From Pelomonas asaccharophilus_A (GTDB lineage: Bacteria > Pseudomonadota > Gammaproteobacteria > Burkholderiales > Burkholderiaceae_C): DNA of 64,000 nucleotides. The notes under the pieces are model-generated. The model ran no database searches. It was given only the letters and a program-made list of their open reading frames with translations, and was not told the origin of the DNA. A program made the position numbers and the translations under genes. This document shows positions 1 through 7,596 of the stretch, piece after piece (the first letter of the stretch is position 1; every line of letters starts with the position of its first letter). The stretch lies in the NCBI RefSeq assembly GCF_031458115.1, contig NZ_JAVDXV010000003.1:248001-312000 (forward strand). The letters run 5' to 3'.

Positions 1-711
1 CAGTGGGCTGCACGCACGGTCGTGCAGGCAGTGTTCCGCCTGTTCGTTGGCTGGATGCGTCTGCTGGGGCTGATCGACTACGAAGTCCGTGGCGTCGAGA
101 AATTGCAGCGTCGCGGCCTGCTGATCCTGGCCAACCATCCGACGCTGATCGACGTGGCCTTCCTGATCGGGCTGGTGCCCAACGCCAGTTGCGTGGTCAA
201 GTCGACGCTCGCCGATCACCCGTGTACGCGAGGTCCTGTGCGTGCAACTGGCTACATCTGCAACAATCCCGACACCGATCTGCTGCGCGGCTGCATTGAT
301 GCGTTGGCGGCGGGCAGCAACCTGATCATCTTTCCCGAGGGCACGCGGTCGCGGCCCGGGCAGGCTCTGAAGATCCAGCGCGGTGCGGCGCAGATTGCGC
401 TGCGCGGTGGCCTCGACATCACGCCGGTGCGTATCCATTGCGAGCCGCTCGGTCTGTACAAAGGGCAGCCGTGGTGGGCCGTCGCCAAGCGCAAGCTGTG
501 CTTCACCATTGAGGTCGGCGACGACCTACCCTCCGCGCCCGTGCTGGTCGCGGCCGGTGGTGAACATGGCCGCGCGGCCCGGCGGCTGACGGAGAGTCTG
601 AGCCAGTTTTTTTCACAGCCCATGCGGGCGTCGACCGAGAAGTTGAAGGGGAGCCATGCAAGCGCTGGAACGAGAAATCAAGGAACTGCTGATCTCGGCA
701 CTCCAACTTGA
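1..711 (+). CDS. apeD: Lysophospholipid acyltransferase-family protein, 5' end cut by the window
   Basis: The reading frame is open from base 1, so the N-terminus lies outside the window. A GTG at 22 is possible, but the frame continues upstream. The protein belongs to the PlsC/LPLAT acyltransferase family: it has the catalytic NHPTLID motif (the NHx4D box) and the acceptor-binding FPEGTRS motif. In aryl polyene clusters such an enzyme (ApeD by analogy with E. coli) is thought to move the polyene acyl chain to a lipid acceptor at the inner membrane. Its last 56 bases overlap the first carrier protein gene, which has its own good ribosome site. The family is certain; the exact acceptor is unknown. 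Confidence 0.85.
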   Translation, partial: QWAARTVVQAVFRLFVGWMRLLGLIDYEVRGVEKLQRRGLLILANHPTLIDVAFLIGLVPNASCVVKSTLADHPCTRGPVRATGYICNNPDTDLLRGCIDALAAGSNLIIFPEGTRSRPGQALKIQRGAAQIALRGGLDITPVRIHCEPLGLYKGQPWWAVAKRKLCFTIEVGDDLPSAPVLVAAGGEHGRAARRLTESLSQFFSQPMRASTEKLKGSHASAGTRNQGTADLGTPT

Positions 712-922
712 AGACATCAAGCCCGAAGACATTGATGCAGAGCAGGCCCTGTTCGTCGAGGGACTGGGGCTGGACTCCATCGACGCGCTGGAGTTGGGGC
801 TGGCGCTGCAGAAGCGCTACGGCCTGAGCATGGCCGCCGACTCGGCCGAGACGCGCCGCCACTTCGCCAGCATCCGAGCGCTGGCGCAATTCGTTGCCAG
901 CCATCGCAAGATCGCTGCGTGA
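656..922 (+). CDS. apeE: Acyl carrier protein, first of a pair
   Basis: An 88-residue acyl carrier protein with the phosphopantetheine attachment motif GLDSIDALEL, where the serine carries the prosthetic arm. A strong ribosome site (AGGGGAG) lies just before the ATG, inside the 3' end of the acyltransferase gene. Aryl polyene clusters typically carry two dedicated carrier proteins, and this one is followed at once by the second. It would carry the growing polyene or starter chain between ligase, ketosynthases, reductase and dehydratases in the cytoplasm. The modifying enzyme is probably the phosphopantetheinyl transferase at the far end of the cluster. Confidence 0.92.
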   Translation: MQALEREIKELLISALQLEDIKPEDIDAEQALFVEGLGLDSIDALELGLALQKRYGLSMAADSAETRRHFASIRALAQFVASHRKIAA

Positions 923-931
923 GGTGCCGCC

Positions 932-1216
932 ATGACCGACCAAGAAATCTTTGATCGCCTCAGCAGCATCCTCGTCGAGACCTTCGACATCGAGGCCGAG
1001 CGCATCTCGCTACAGGCCAAGCTCTATGACGACCTCGATATCGACAGCATCGATGCCGTCGATCTCATCGTGAAGCTGAAGCCATTGGTGGGCAAGCGCC
1101 TTCAGCCCGAAGCCTTCAAGGCCGTTCGCACCGTGCAGGACGTCATTGACGCGCTGCAGGGGCTGCTGAAGGCCGATGCCGAAGTCGGCGACCAGCCGGC
1201 GGCGACCGCCGCCTGA
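932..1216 (+). CDS. apeF: Acyl carrier protein, second of a pair
   Basis: A 94-residue acyl carrier protein with the attachment motif DIDSIDAVDL around the modified serine. The C-terminal tail (about residues 85-94) is Ala-rich and probably flexible. It starts nine bases after the first carrier protein gene, so the two are co-translated. The two proteins differ strongly in sequence, which fits a division of labour such as starter loading versus chain extension. Which of the two does which cannot be read from the sequence. Confidence 0.92.
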   Translation: MTDQEIFDRLSSILVETFDIEAERISLQAKLYDDLDIDSIDAVDLIVKLKPLVGKRLQPEAFKAVRTVQDVIDALQGLLKADAEVGDQPAATAA

Positions 1217-1229
1217 CACGAGGCCTGCT

Positions 1230-1787
1230 ATGCGCTGGGCCTTGGTGCTGGCCCTGACGGCCGCGTATCCGCTGATCGTCTACTTCAGCCTGGGGCATGT
1301 CGAGCCCCGTTACCTCGCACTGCTGTTGCTGGTGCTGGGTGGTCTGCGCTGGCTGGCGGGCGGTGCGCAGGTCGTACAGGCGCGCTGGGTGGCACTGGCC
1401 GCCCTGGCGCTCGCCGCCAGCACGGCGCTGCTGAACGCCAGCCTGCCGCTCAAGCTCTACCCGGCTCTCGTGAACGCCGTGCTGCTGGTGGTGTTCGGCC
1501 TCAGCCTGGTGCGCGGACCCAACATCGCCGAGCGCCTGGCGCGCCTTCAGGACCCCGTGCTGGACGACCGCGCGCTGGCCTACACCCGCAGCGTCACACA
1601 GGTGTGGTGCGGCTTTTTCGTGCTGAACGGCAGCTTGGCGTTGGCCACGGCGCTGTGGGCCACCGAAGAAGTCTGGGCGCTCTACAACGGACTCATCGCC
1701 TACGTGCTGATCGGCCTGCTGATGGGCGGCGAATGGCTGCTGCGCCGCGCGCTGCGCGCCAAGTACGCGCGCGAGGCCGCGGCATGA
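1230..1787 (+). CDS. apeG: Integral membrane protein of aryl polyene clusters (COG4648 type)
   Basis: A 185-residue protein made almost entirely of hydrophobic segments (about five or six predicted membrane helices) with a basic C-terminus. Position and character match the conserved membrane protein found between the carrier proteins and the ligase in aryl polyene clusters. Its biochemical role is not established; a scaffold or lipid-handling role at the inner membrane is inferred. The start at 1230 was chosen because it follows the carrier gene by 13 bases. The stop overlaps the next start as ATGA, showing translational coupling. Confidence 0.75.
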   Translation: MRWALVLALTAAYPLIVYFSLGHVEPRYLALLLLVLGGLRWLAGGAQVVQARWVALAALALAASTALLNASLPLKLYPALVNAVLLVVFGLSLVRGPNIAERLARLQDPVLDDRALAYTRSVTQVWCGFFVLNGSLALATALWATEEVWALYNGLIAYVLIGLLMGGEWLLRRALRAKYAREAAA

Positions 1788-3451
1788 CGCCGGCTCAGCG
1801 CCTGGCCGCGCTGCTGACGTTGCCTCCGCCCGCCGTCATCGGCTGGCGGCGCGACGTGCCGGTGTCGGGCGCCGAGTTCATCGAAGCCGCGGGCCGCTGG
1901 CAGGCCGCTTTTGCCGCGCACGGCGGCCAACGCTTCGCGCTGTACTTCCAGGACAGCCTGCACTTCGCCGCCGCGCTGTTCGGCCTGTGGCAGTCGGGCA
2001 AGCAGGCCTGGTTGCCGGGGGATCTGACGCCGGCCAGCCGGCAGGCGCTGCGCTCGCGTGTTGACGGTTTTGCGGGCGATGTGCCGCCCCCTGCGGAGCT
2101 GCCGGCCGTCGAGGCCGCGGCGCTGCCTGCAGCGGCCGGCCAGCCGCTGGATGCCAGCGCGCCGCAGCTGGTCGTCTTCACGTCCGGCTCGACGGGCCAA
2201 CCGCAGACCTGCCCCAAGCGGCTGGGCCAGCTCTTCGACGAGATCACTGCGCTGGAACAGGCCTTCGGTGCCGCCAGCGCAGGTGCGGCCGTGCTGGGCA
2301 GCGTGTCGCACCAGCATGTCTACGGCCTGCTGTTCCGCGTGCTGTGGCCGCTGGCCACGGGCCGTGCGCTGCAGGCACAATGCCTGGTCGTGCTGGAAGA
2401 CCTGGCCGGTCTGACACCGCCGGGCGCGCGCGCCGTGCTGATCGCCAGCCCTGCGCACCTGAGTCGCCTGCCGCTGCTGGCGCACGCCAACGTGGACCAG
2501 GTCTTCAGCTCCGGCGCGCCACTGCCCGACGCCGCCGTTCCCGATTGCCTGCGCGTGTTCGGTCAGGCGCCCATCGAGGTGTACGGCAGCAGCGAGACCG
2601 GCGGCGTGGCCTGGCGCCAGCGCAACCCCCGCGCGGCCCTGCACTGGCAGGCCTTGCCGGATGTCGAATGGCGCATTGAGGACGACACGCTGTGGCTGCG
2701 CTCGCCGCATCTGATGGATGCCGGCTGGCAGCCCAGCGCGGATCGCGCAGCGGCGGTCGAGGGCGGCTTTGAACTGCGCGGCCGGGCGGACCGCATCGTC
2801 AAGATCGCCGAGAAGCGCGTGTCGCTGACCGCCGTGGAGGCCGCGCTGCGCGCGTCGCCACTGATCGCTGATGTGCGTCTGCTGACGATGACCGAGCCGC
2901 GCGAGCAACTGGGCGTCGTTGCCGTGCCCAGTGCCGCCGGGTGGGCTTTGCACGATGAGCAAGGCAAGCGTGCGCTGGCCGAAGCGCTGCGAGCCGGCTT
3001 GGCCGACGTGCTGGAACGCGTCGCGCTGCCACGGCGTTTCCGCTTCCTGCCCGGGCTGCCCGTCAACGCCCAGGGCAAGGCCACGCAGGCGCGCCTGGCG
3101 GCCGAATTCGACCCACGCCGACCGCCGCTGCGCGCCGTGGACGCCACGGATGCGGGGCACGACCTGACGCTGCTCATCGACCCCGCGCTGCCGCAGTTTG
3201 CCGGCCACTTCCCCGGCCATCCCATCCTGGCCGGCGTCGTGCAGCTGGAATGGGCCGAGCTGTTCGGCCGCGAGCGCTTCGGCATCACCGGCGAGTTCGC
3301 TGGCATGGAGGCGCTGAAGTTCCAGCGTGTCATCACGCCGCATCAGCGGGTCACGCTGAGCCTCAGCTGGGCGGCGGGCAAGCTGGCTTTTCGCTACCAC
3401 TCCGAGCAGGGCCAGCACGCCAGCGGCAAGCTGCTGTTCACTACCGCATGA
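1784..3451 (+). CDS. apeH: Aryl acid AMP-ligase fused to a FabZ-like dehydratase domain
   Basis: A 555-residue fusion. Residues about 1-440 are an acyl-AMP ligase with the ATP-binding loop FTSGSTGQPQ and the YGSSETGG motif. They would activate the aromatic starter acid and load it on a carrier protein. Residues about 455-555 form a hot-dog dehydratase-like domain with FAGHFPGHPILAGVVQLEW, the catalytic-His loop of FabA/FabZ relatives, matching ApeI. In the E. coli-type cluster ligase (ApeH) and dehydratase (ApeI) are, as I recall, separate proteins, so this is a covalent ApeH-ApeI. Overlaps on both sides are 4 bases (ATGA). The ligase loop lacks the usual Lys after Pro (QPQT instead of xPK), which may affect catalysis or only reflect the subfamily. 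Confidence 0.9.
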   Translation: MTPAQRLAALLTLPPPAVIGWRRDVPVSGAEFIEAAGRWQAAFAAHGGQRFALYFQDSLHFAAALFGLWQSGKQAWLPGDLTPASRQALRSRVDGFAGDVPPPAELPAVEAAALPAAAGQPLDASAPQLVVFTSGSTGQPQTCPKRLGQLFDEITALEQAFGAASAGAAVLGSVSHQHVYGLLFRVLWPLATGRALQAQCLVVLEDLAGLTPPGARAVLIASPAHLSRLPLLAHANVDQVFSSGAPLPDAAVPDCLRVFGQAPIEVYGSSETGGVAWRQRNPRAALHWQALPDVEWRIEDDTLWLRSPHLMDAGWQPSADRAAAVEGGFELRGRADRIVKIAEKRVSLTAVEAALRASPLIADVRLLTMTEPREQLGVVAVPSAAGWALHDEQGKRALAEALRAGLADVLERVALPRRFRFLPGLPVNAQGKATQARLAAEFDPRRPPLRAVDATDAGHDLTLLIDPALPQFAGHFPGHPILAGVVQLEWAELFGRERFGITGEFAGMEALKFQRVITPHQRVTLSLSWAAGKLAFRYHSEQGQHASGKLLFTTA

Positions 3452-4179
3452 AGCTAGGCGCCGTCATCCCGGTCTACAACCACGGCGGTCCCGTCGTGGG
3501 CGTCGTTGCCGCGCTGCGCGCGCACGGCCTGCCGGTGCTGCTGGTGGACGACGCCAGCGAGCCTGGCTGCGCGGCCGTGCTGGACACGCTGGCGCAGCAA
3601 CCCGGTGTCACGCTGGAGCGCTTGACCGTCAACCAGGGCAAAGGCGGCGCCGTGATAGCCGGCCTGCGCCGCGCGGCGCAACTGGGCTGGACGCACACGC
3701 TGCAGATCGACGCCGACGGCCAGCACGACACGCGTGACGTGCCGGCCTTCGTCGCTGCCGCTACAGCCGCGCCCGAACACTTCATCTGCGGCTGCCCGAT
3801 CTACGACGCCAGCGTGCCCAAGGCGCGGCTGTACGGCCGCTATGCCACGCATATCTGGGTGTGGATCAACACACTGTCGTTCACCGTGCGTGACTCGATG
3901 TGCGGCTTCCGCATCTACCCGCTGCTCGCCGTGCTGCGCGTGCTGGACGGCACGTCCATCGGCCGCCGCATGGACTTCGACATCGAGATTGCCGTGCGGC
4001 TGGTGTGGGCCGGCGTGAAGGTCGTCAACCTGCCCACGCGCGTGCGCTACCCAGAAGACGGCGTGTCGCACTTCCGCGCGCTGCGCGACAACGTGCTGAT
4101 CTCGGCGATGCATACGCGGCTGTTTTTCGGCATGCTGTGGCGCTCGCCCCTGCTGCTGTGGCGCAAGGTGTTGGCATGA
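3448..4179 (+). CDS. Family 2 glycosyltransferase
   Basis: A 243-residue GT-A fold glycosyltransferase. It shows the N-terminal nucleotide-binding pattern IPVYNHGG, the acidic LLVDDAS segment, NQGKGGAV, and the metal-binding QIDADGQHD motif of DPM1-like enzymes. In the E. coli APE cluster the glycosyltransferase and acyltransferase are parts of one protein (ApeJ); here they are two genes overlapping by 4 bases. It presumably adds a sugar to the lipid anchor or head of the polyene at the cytoplasmic face. Donor and acceptor are not evident from the sequence. Confidence 0.88.
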   Translation: MKLGAVIPVYNHGGPVVGVVAALRAHGLPVLLVDDASEPGCAAVLDTLAQQPGVTLERLTVNQGKGGAVIAGLRRAAQLGWTHTLQIDADGQHDTRDVPAFVAAATAAPEHFICGCPIYDASVPKARLYGRYATHIWVWINTLSFTVRDSMCGFRIYPLLAVLRVLDGTSIGRRMDFDIEIAVRLVWAGVKVVNLPTRVRYPEDGVSHFRALRDNVLISAMHTRLFFGMLWRSPLLLWRKVLA

Positions 4180-5096
4180 AGCGCGAGCGTCACTGGGCCG
4201 CGATGGGCGAGGACACCTTCGTCGCCGGCATCTGGTTGCTGTTCTTCGTGCATCGTCTGCTGGGGCGTGCCGTGTTCCGCGCGCTGCTGTGGCCCATCGT
4301 GTGGTTCTACTGGCTGGCGCGGCCCACGCTGCGTGCGCACAGCCTGGGCTATCTGCGCCGCATCCAGCCCACGGCCGGCTGGCGCGAGGGCCTGATGCAT
4401 GTGCGGCTGTTCGCCGAGACCATGCTGGACAAGCTGTTGGCCATCGCCGGCCGCTACCCGTTGGCGCAGGTGCAGGCGCGCGGCACCGAGGCCGTGCATG
4501 CGCAGGCCCGCCGCGGACAGGGCGCCGTGCTCGTCACCGCGCACGTGGGCTGCCTGGAGCTGTGCCAGGCGTTGGCCGAGACCTACCCGGAGCTGAAGGT
4601 CAACGTGCTGGTGCACACGCGGCATGCCGAGAGCTTCAACCGCATCCTGGCGCGGTTGAAGCCGCAGCGCGGCGTGGAGCTGATCGAGGTCACCGAGCTG
4701 GACATGGGCCTGACGCTGAAGCTCGCCGAGCGCGTGGCCGCCGGCGAGTTCATCGCGATCGCGGGCGACCGCGTGCCGGTGCGTGGCAGCAAGACGGTGC
4801 GCATCCCCTTCCTCGGCAGCGACGCGGACTTTCCTGTCGGCCCCTACCTGATCGCAGGCCTGCTGGGCTGCCCGCTGTACCTGATGCTCAGCCTGCACGA
4901 AGGCCGCGGCTACGCGCTGGAGTTCGAGTTGCTGGCCGAGCGCGTACTGCTGCCGCGCCGTGCGCGCGAGGCCGCGCTCACCGAGCATGCGCGCCGCTTT
5001 GCCGACGCGCTGGCCGCGCGACTGCAGCGCTCGCCGTATGACTGGTTCAACTTCTATGCCTTCTGGGACCGCCCCGATGTCTCTCATCACGTTTGA
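4176..5096 (+). CDS. LpxL/HtrB-like acyltransferase
   Basis: A 306-residue protein with an N-terminal hydrophobic stretch (residues about 20-45) and the LpxL/HtrB-type layout. TAHVGCLE resembles the HxxxxE catalytic site of late lipid A acyltransferases, followed by GDRVPVRGSKTV. It corresponds to the C-terminal half of the ApeJ type seen elsewhere. It probably acylates the glycolipid that carries the polyene. It begins inside the end of the glycosyltransferase gene (ATGA), and its own last 20 bases overlap the ammonia-lyase gene. Confidence 0.85.
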   Translation: MKRERHWAAMGEDTFVAGIWLLFFVHRLLGRAVFRALLWPIVWFYWLARPTLRAHSLGYLRRIQPTAGWREGLMHVRLFAETMLDKLLAIAGRYPLAQVQARGTEAVHAQARRGQGAVLVTAHVGCLELCQALAETYPELKVNVLVHTRHAESFNRILARLKPQRGVELIEVTELDMGLTLKLAERVAAGEFIAIAGDRVPVRGSKTVRIPFLGSDADFPVGPYLIAGLLGCPLYLMLSLHEGRGYALEFELLAERVLLPRRAREAALTEHARRFADALAARLQRSPYDWFNFYAFWDRPDVSHHV

Positions 5097-6603
5097 CGGC
5101 CAGCGCCTAGCGCTCGAAGACATCGTCGCGCTGGCGCGCCGCCAGGCCACGGCGCAACTGGGCCGCGCGCCCGAGTTCCAGCAGCGCATCCAGGCCGGCG
5201 CCGATTTCGTCGCGCGGCTGCTGGCCGAGGATGGCGTCGTCTACGGCGTCACCACCGGCTACGGCGATTCCTGCACCGTGGCCGTGCCGCCGGCGCTGGT
5301 GCCGGAGTTGCCGCACCACCTCTATACCTATCACGGCATCGGTGCCGGCGCGCTGCTGACCCCGGAGCAGACCCGCGCCGTGCTGGGCGTGCGGTTGGCG
5401 TCGCTGTCCCAGGGTCTGTCGGGTGTCAGCCTGGACCTGCTGCGCCAGATCGAGACGCTGCTGGCCCACGACATCCTGCCGTTGATCCCCAGCGAAGGCT
5501 CGGTCGGTGCCAGCGGCGACCTGACGCCGTTGTCCTATCTCGCCGCCGTGTTGTGCGGCGAGCGCGAGGTCAGCGTCAACGGCGAGACGATGCCCGCGGC
5601 AGAAGCCTTGCGCGCAGCAGACGCCGCGCCGCTGCGCCTGCGGCCCAAGGAAGGCCTGGCCATCATGAACGGTACGGCCGTGATGACCGGCCTGGCCTGC
5701 CTGGCGTTCGCGCGTGCCGACTATCTGGCCCAGCTCGCCACGCGCATCACCGCGATGAACGTCGTCGCCAGCGCCGGCAACGCCCATCACTTCGATGCGA
5801 CGCTGTTCGCGGCCAAGCCGCATGCCGGCCAGCAGCGCGTGGCCGAGCGTCTGCGTGCCGACCTGACCAGCGAAGTCCCGTCGCGCAACGATCACCGCCT
5901 GCAGGACCGCTACTCGCTGCGCTGCGCGCCCCACGTCATCGGCGTGCTGGAAGACGCGCTGCCTTGGTTGCGCCAGCTCATCGAGAACGAGCTGAACAGC
6001 GCCAACGACAACCCGCTGATCGACCCCGTCGAGGAGCGCGTGCTGCACGGCGGCCATTTCTACGGCGGCCACATCGCGATGGCGATGGACACGCTGAAGA
6101 CGGCGGTGGCCAACATTGCCGACCTGCTGGACCGCCAGCTGGCGCTGCTGGTGGACGCCCGCTACAACCATGGCCTGCCGGCCAACCTCAGTGGTGCCAG
6201 CGGCGAGCGCGCGCCCATCAACCATGGCTTGAAGGCGCTGCAGATCAGCGTGTCCGCGTGGACGGCCGAGGCCTTGAAGCAGACGATGCCGGCCTCGGTG
6301 TTTAGCCGCAGCACCGAGTGCCACAACCAGGACAAGGTCAGCATGGGCACCATCGCCGCGCGCGATTGCCTGCGCGTGCTGGACCTCACCGAGCAGGTCG
6401 CCGCCGCAATGCTGATCGCCGCGCGCCAGGGCTTGGCCCTGCGTGAGCGCCTTGCGCCGCTGGCCCTCACGCCCGCGCTGGCGGTGATGCAGGGCGACCT
6501 GGCCGGGCGCCTGCCGCTGATCGTCGAGGACCGCGCGCTGGACAAGGAGCTGCGCGGCCTGATCGACGGCATCCGCGCACAGGCCTGGAGCCTGTATGCC
6601 TGA
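5077..6603 (+). CDS. HAL/TAL-family aromatic amino acid ammonia-lyase
   Basis: A 508-residue ammonia-lyase. The MIO cofactor triad Ala-Ser-Gly sits in GSVGASGDLTPLSYLAAVL, and VYGVTTGYG and NSANDNPLI are family signatures. Such enzymes remove ammonia from His, Phe or Tyr. The selectivity loop reads TYHGIGAG where HutH usually has SHAAGVG. A Tyr-His pair resembles tyrosine ammonia-lyase of Rhodobacter, so coumarate or cinnamate production is plausible. Placed inside an aryl polyene operon it could feed the AMP-ligase. The substrate is inference; histidine use is not excluded. No hut genes are nearby, which argues against histidine catabolism. It overlaps the thioesterase gene by 8 bases. Confidence 0.88.
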   Translation: MSLITFDGQRLALEDIVALARRQATAQLGRAPEFQQRIQAGADFVARLLAEDGVVYGVTTGYGDSCTVAVPPALVPELPHHLYTYHGIGAGALLTPEQTRAVLGVRLASLSQGLSGVSLDLLRQIETLLAHDILPLIPSEGSVGASGDLTPLSYLAAVLCGEREVSVNGETMPAAEALRAADAAPLRLRPKEGLAIMNGTAVMTGLACLAFARADYLAQLATRITAMNVVASAGNAHHFDATLFAAKPHAGQQRVAERLRADLTSEVPSRNDHRLQDRYSLRCAPHVIGVLEDALPWLRQLIENELNSANDNPLIDPVEERVLHGGHFYGGHIAMAMDTLKTAVANIADLLDRQLALLVDARYNHGLPANLSGASGERAPINHGLKALQISVSAWTAEALKQTMPASVFSRSTECHNQDKVSMGTIAARDCLRVLDLTEQVAAAMLIAARQGLALRERLAPLALTPALAVMQGDLAGRLPLIVEDRALDKELRGLIDGIRAQAWSLYA

Positions 6604-7012
6604 GCTCTGGCACGAGATCGAGATCAGCCCGGCCTTCCATGACCTGGACCCGATGGACATCGTCTGGCACGGACACTACGTCAAATACCTGGAGCTGGCC
6701 CGCAATGCGCTGATGGCGCGTTTCGACTACGACTACCCGCAGATGCGCGAGTCGGGCTACGCCTGGCCCATCGTGGACATGCGGCTTAAGTATGTGGACA
6801 TGCTGCCCTATGGCCGCCGCGTCATCGTGCGTGCCGAGATCGTCGAGTGGGAGAACCGCATCAAGGTCGAGTACGTCATTCGCGACGCGGTGACGGCCAA
6901 GGTCATCCACAAGGCCCACACCATCCAGGTCGCGCTGAACATCGCGACGCGCGAGATGGAGTACGTCTGCCCGTCGGTGCTGTGGCAAAAGCTCGGCGTG
7001 AGCTCCGCATGA
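6596..7012 (+). CDS. apeK: 4-hydroxybenzoyl-CoA thioesterase-like hot-dog protein
   Basis: A 138-residue single hot-dog domain with the family motif DLDPMDIVWHGHYVKYLE near the N-terminus, in which the Asp is the usual catalytic residue of the FcbC/YbgC type. It could hydrolyse stalled or finished thioesters during polyene assembly, matching ApeK. It overlaps the ammonia-lyase gene by 8 bases and the LolA-like gene by 4 bases (ATGA), so it belongs to the same transcript. Confidence 0.88.
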   Translation: MPELWHEIEISPAFHDLDPMDIVWHGHYVKYLELARNALMARFDYDYPQMRESGYAWPIVDMRLKYVDMLPYGRRVIVRAEIVEWENRIKVEYVIRDAVTAKVIHKAHTIQVALNIATREMEYVCPSVLWQKLGVSSA

Positions 7013-7596
7013 AGCGCCGCGCCCTGCTGCTGGGCTTGTTGCCGTTGCCGGCACTGGCACAGCCCGACCTCGCCCAGGCCGTGCGCGAGCGCCTGCAGCG
7101 GCCCGAGTGGCTGCGCGGCGACTTCACGCAAACGAAGAAGGTGCCGGGCTTTGCCAAGCCGCTGGTGTCCACCGGCAACTTCGTCGCCGCGCGCGGCCGT
7201 GGCGTGCTGTGGCGCACGGTGAAGCCGTTCGCCAGCGAGCTGCGACTGACGCAAAACGAGATTCGCGCGACGCAGGGCGGCCAGACCGCAATGCGGCTGG
7301 ACGCCGCGCGCGAACCCGCCGTGCGCGTCATCAACACGCTGATGTTCTCGCTGCTGAACGGTGACGTCAGCAGCCTGGCCGACCTGTTCGAGCTGAGCGG
7401 CGGCACCAAGCGCGCCACCTGGCAGCTGGCCCTGGTGCCCAAGCCCGGCGCGCTGCAGCAGGTGCTCAGGCGCGTGGAGCTGGAGGGCGACGGCTTCGTG
7501 CGCCGCATCCAGCTGTTCGAGGCGAATGGCGATGAGAGCGTCATCCAGCTCGCCAACCCGCGCACGGATGTGCCGGAGCCGGGCCTGTTCCAATGA
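7009..7596 (+). CDS. apeL: LolA-like periplasmic outer-membrane carrier protein
   Basis: A 195-residue exported protein. The signal peptide covers about residues 1-19 (basic start, hydrophobic core, cleavage near LAQ). The mature part resembles the LolA/LolB half-barrel lipid carriers (GDFTQTKKVPGF, then alternating beta-strands). In aryl polyene clusters this protein is expected to carry the polyene lipid across the periplasm together with the MMPL exporter encoded next. ATG at 7009 overlaps the previous stop, and its stop overlaps the exporter start at 7593. Confidence 0.85.
   Translation: MKRRALLLGLLPLPALAQPDLAQAVRERLQRPEWLRGDFTQTKKVPGFAKPLVSTGNFVAARGRGVLWRTVKPFASELRLTQNEIRATQGGQTAMRLDAAREPAVRVINTLMFSLLNGDVSSLADLFELSGGTKRATWQLALVPKPGALQQVLRRVELEGDGFVRRIQLFEANGDESVIQLANPRTDVPEPGLFQ

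Noticed and set aside
5077..6603. Histidine utilisation (hutH) assignment
   Set aside because: No other hut genes nearby and position inside a pigment operon; substrate left open.
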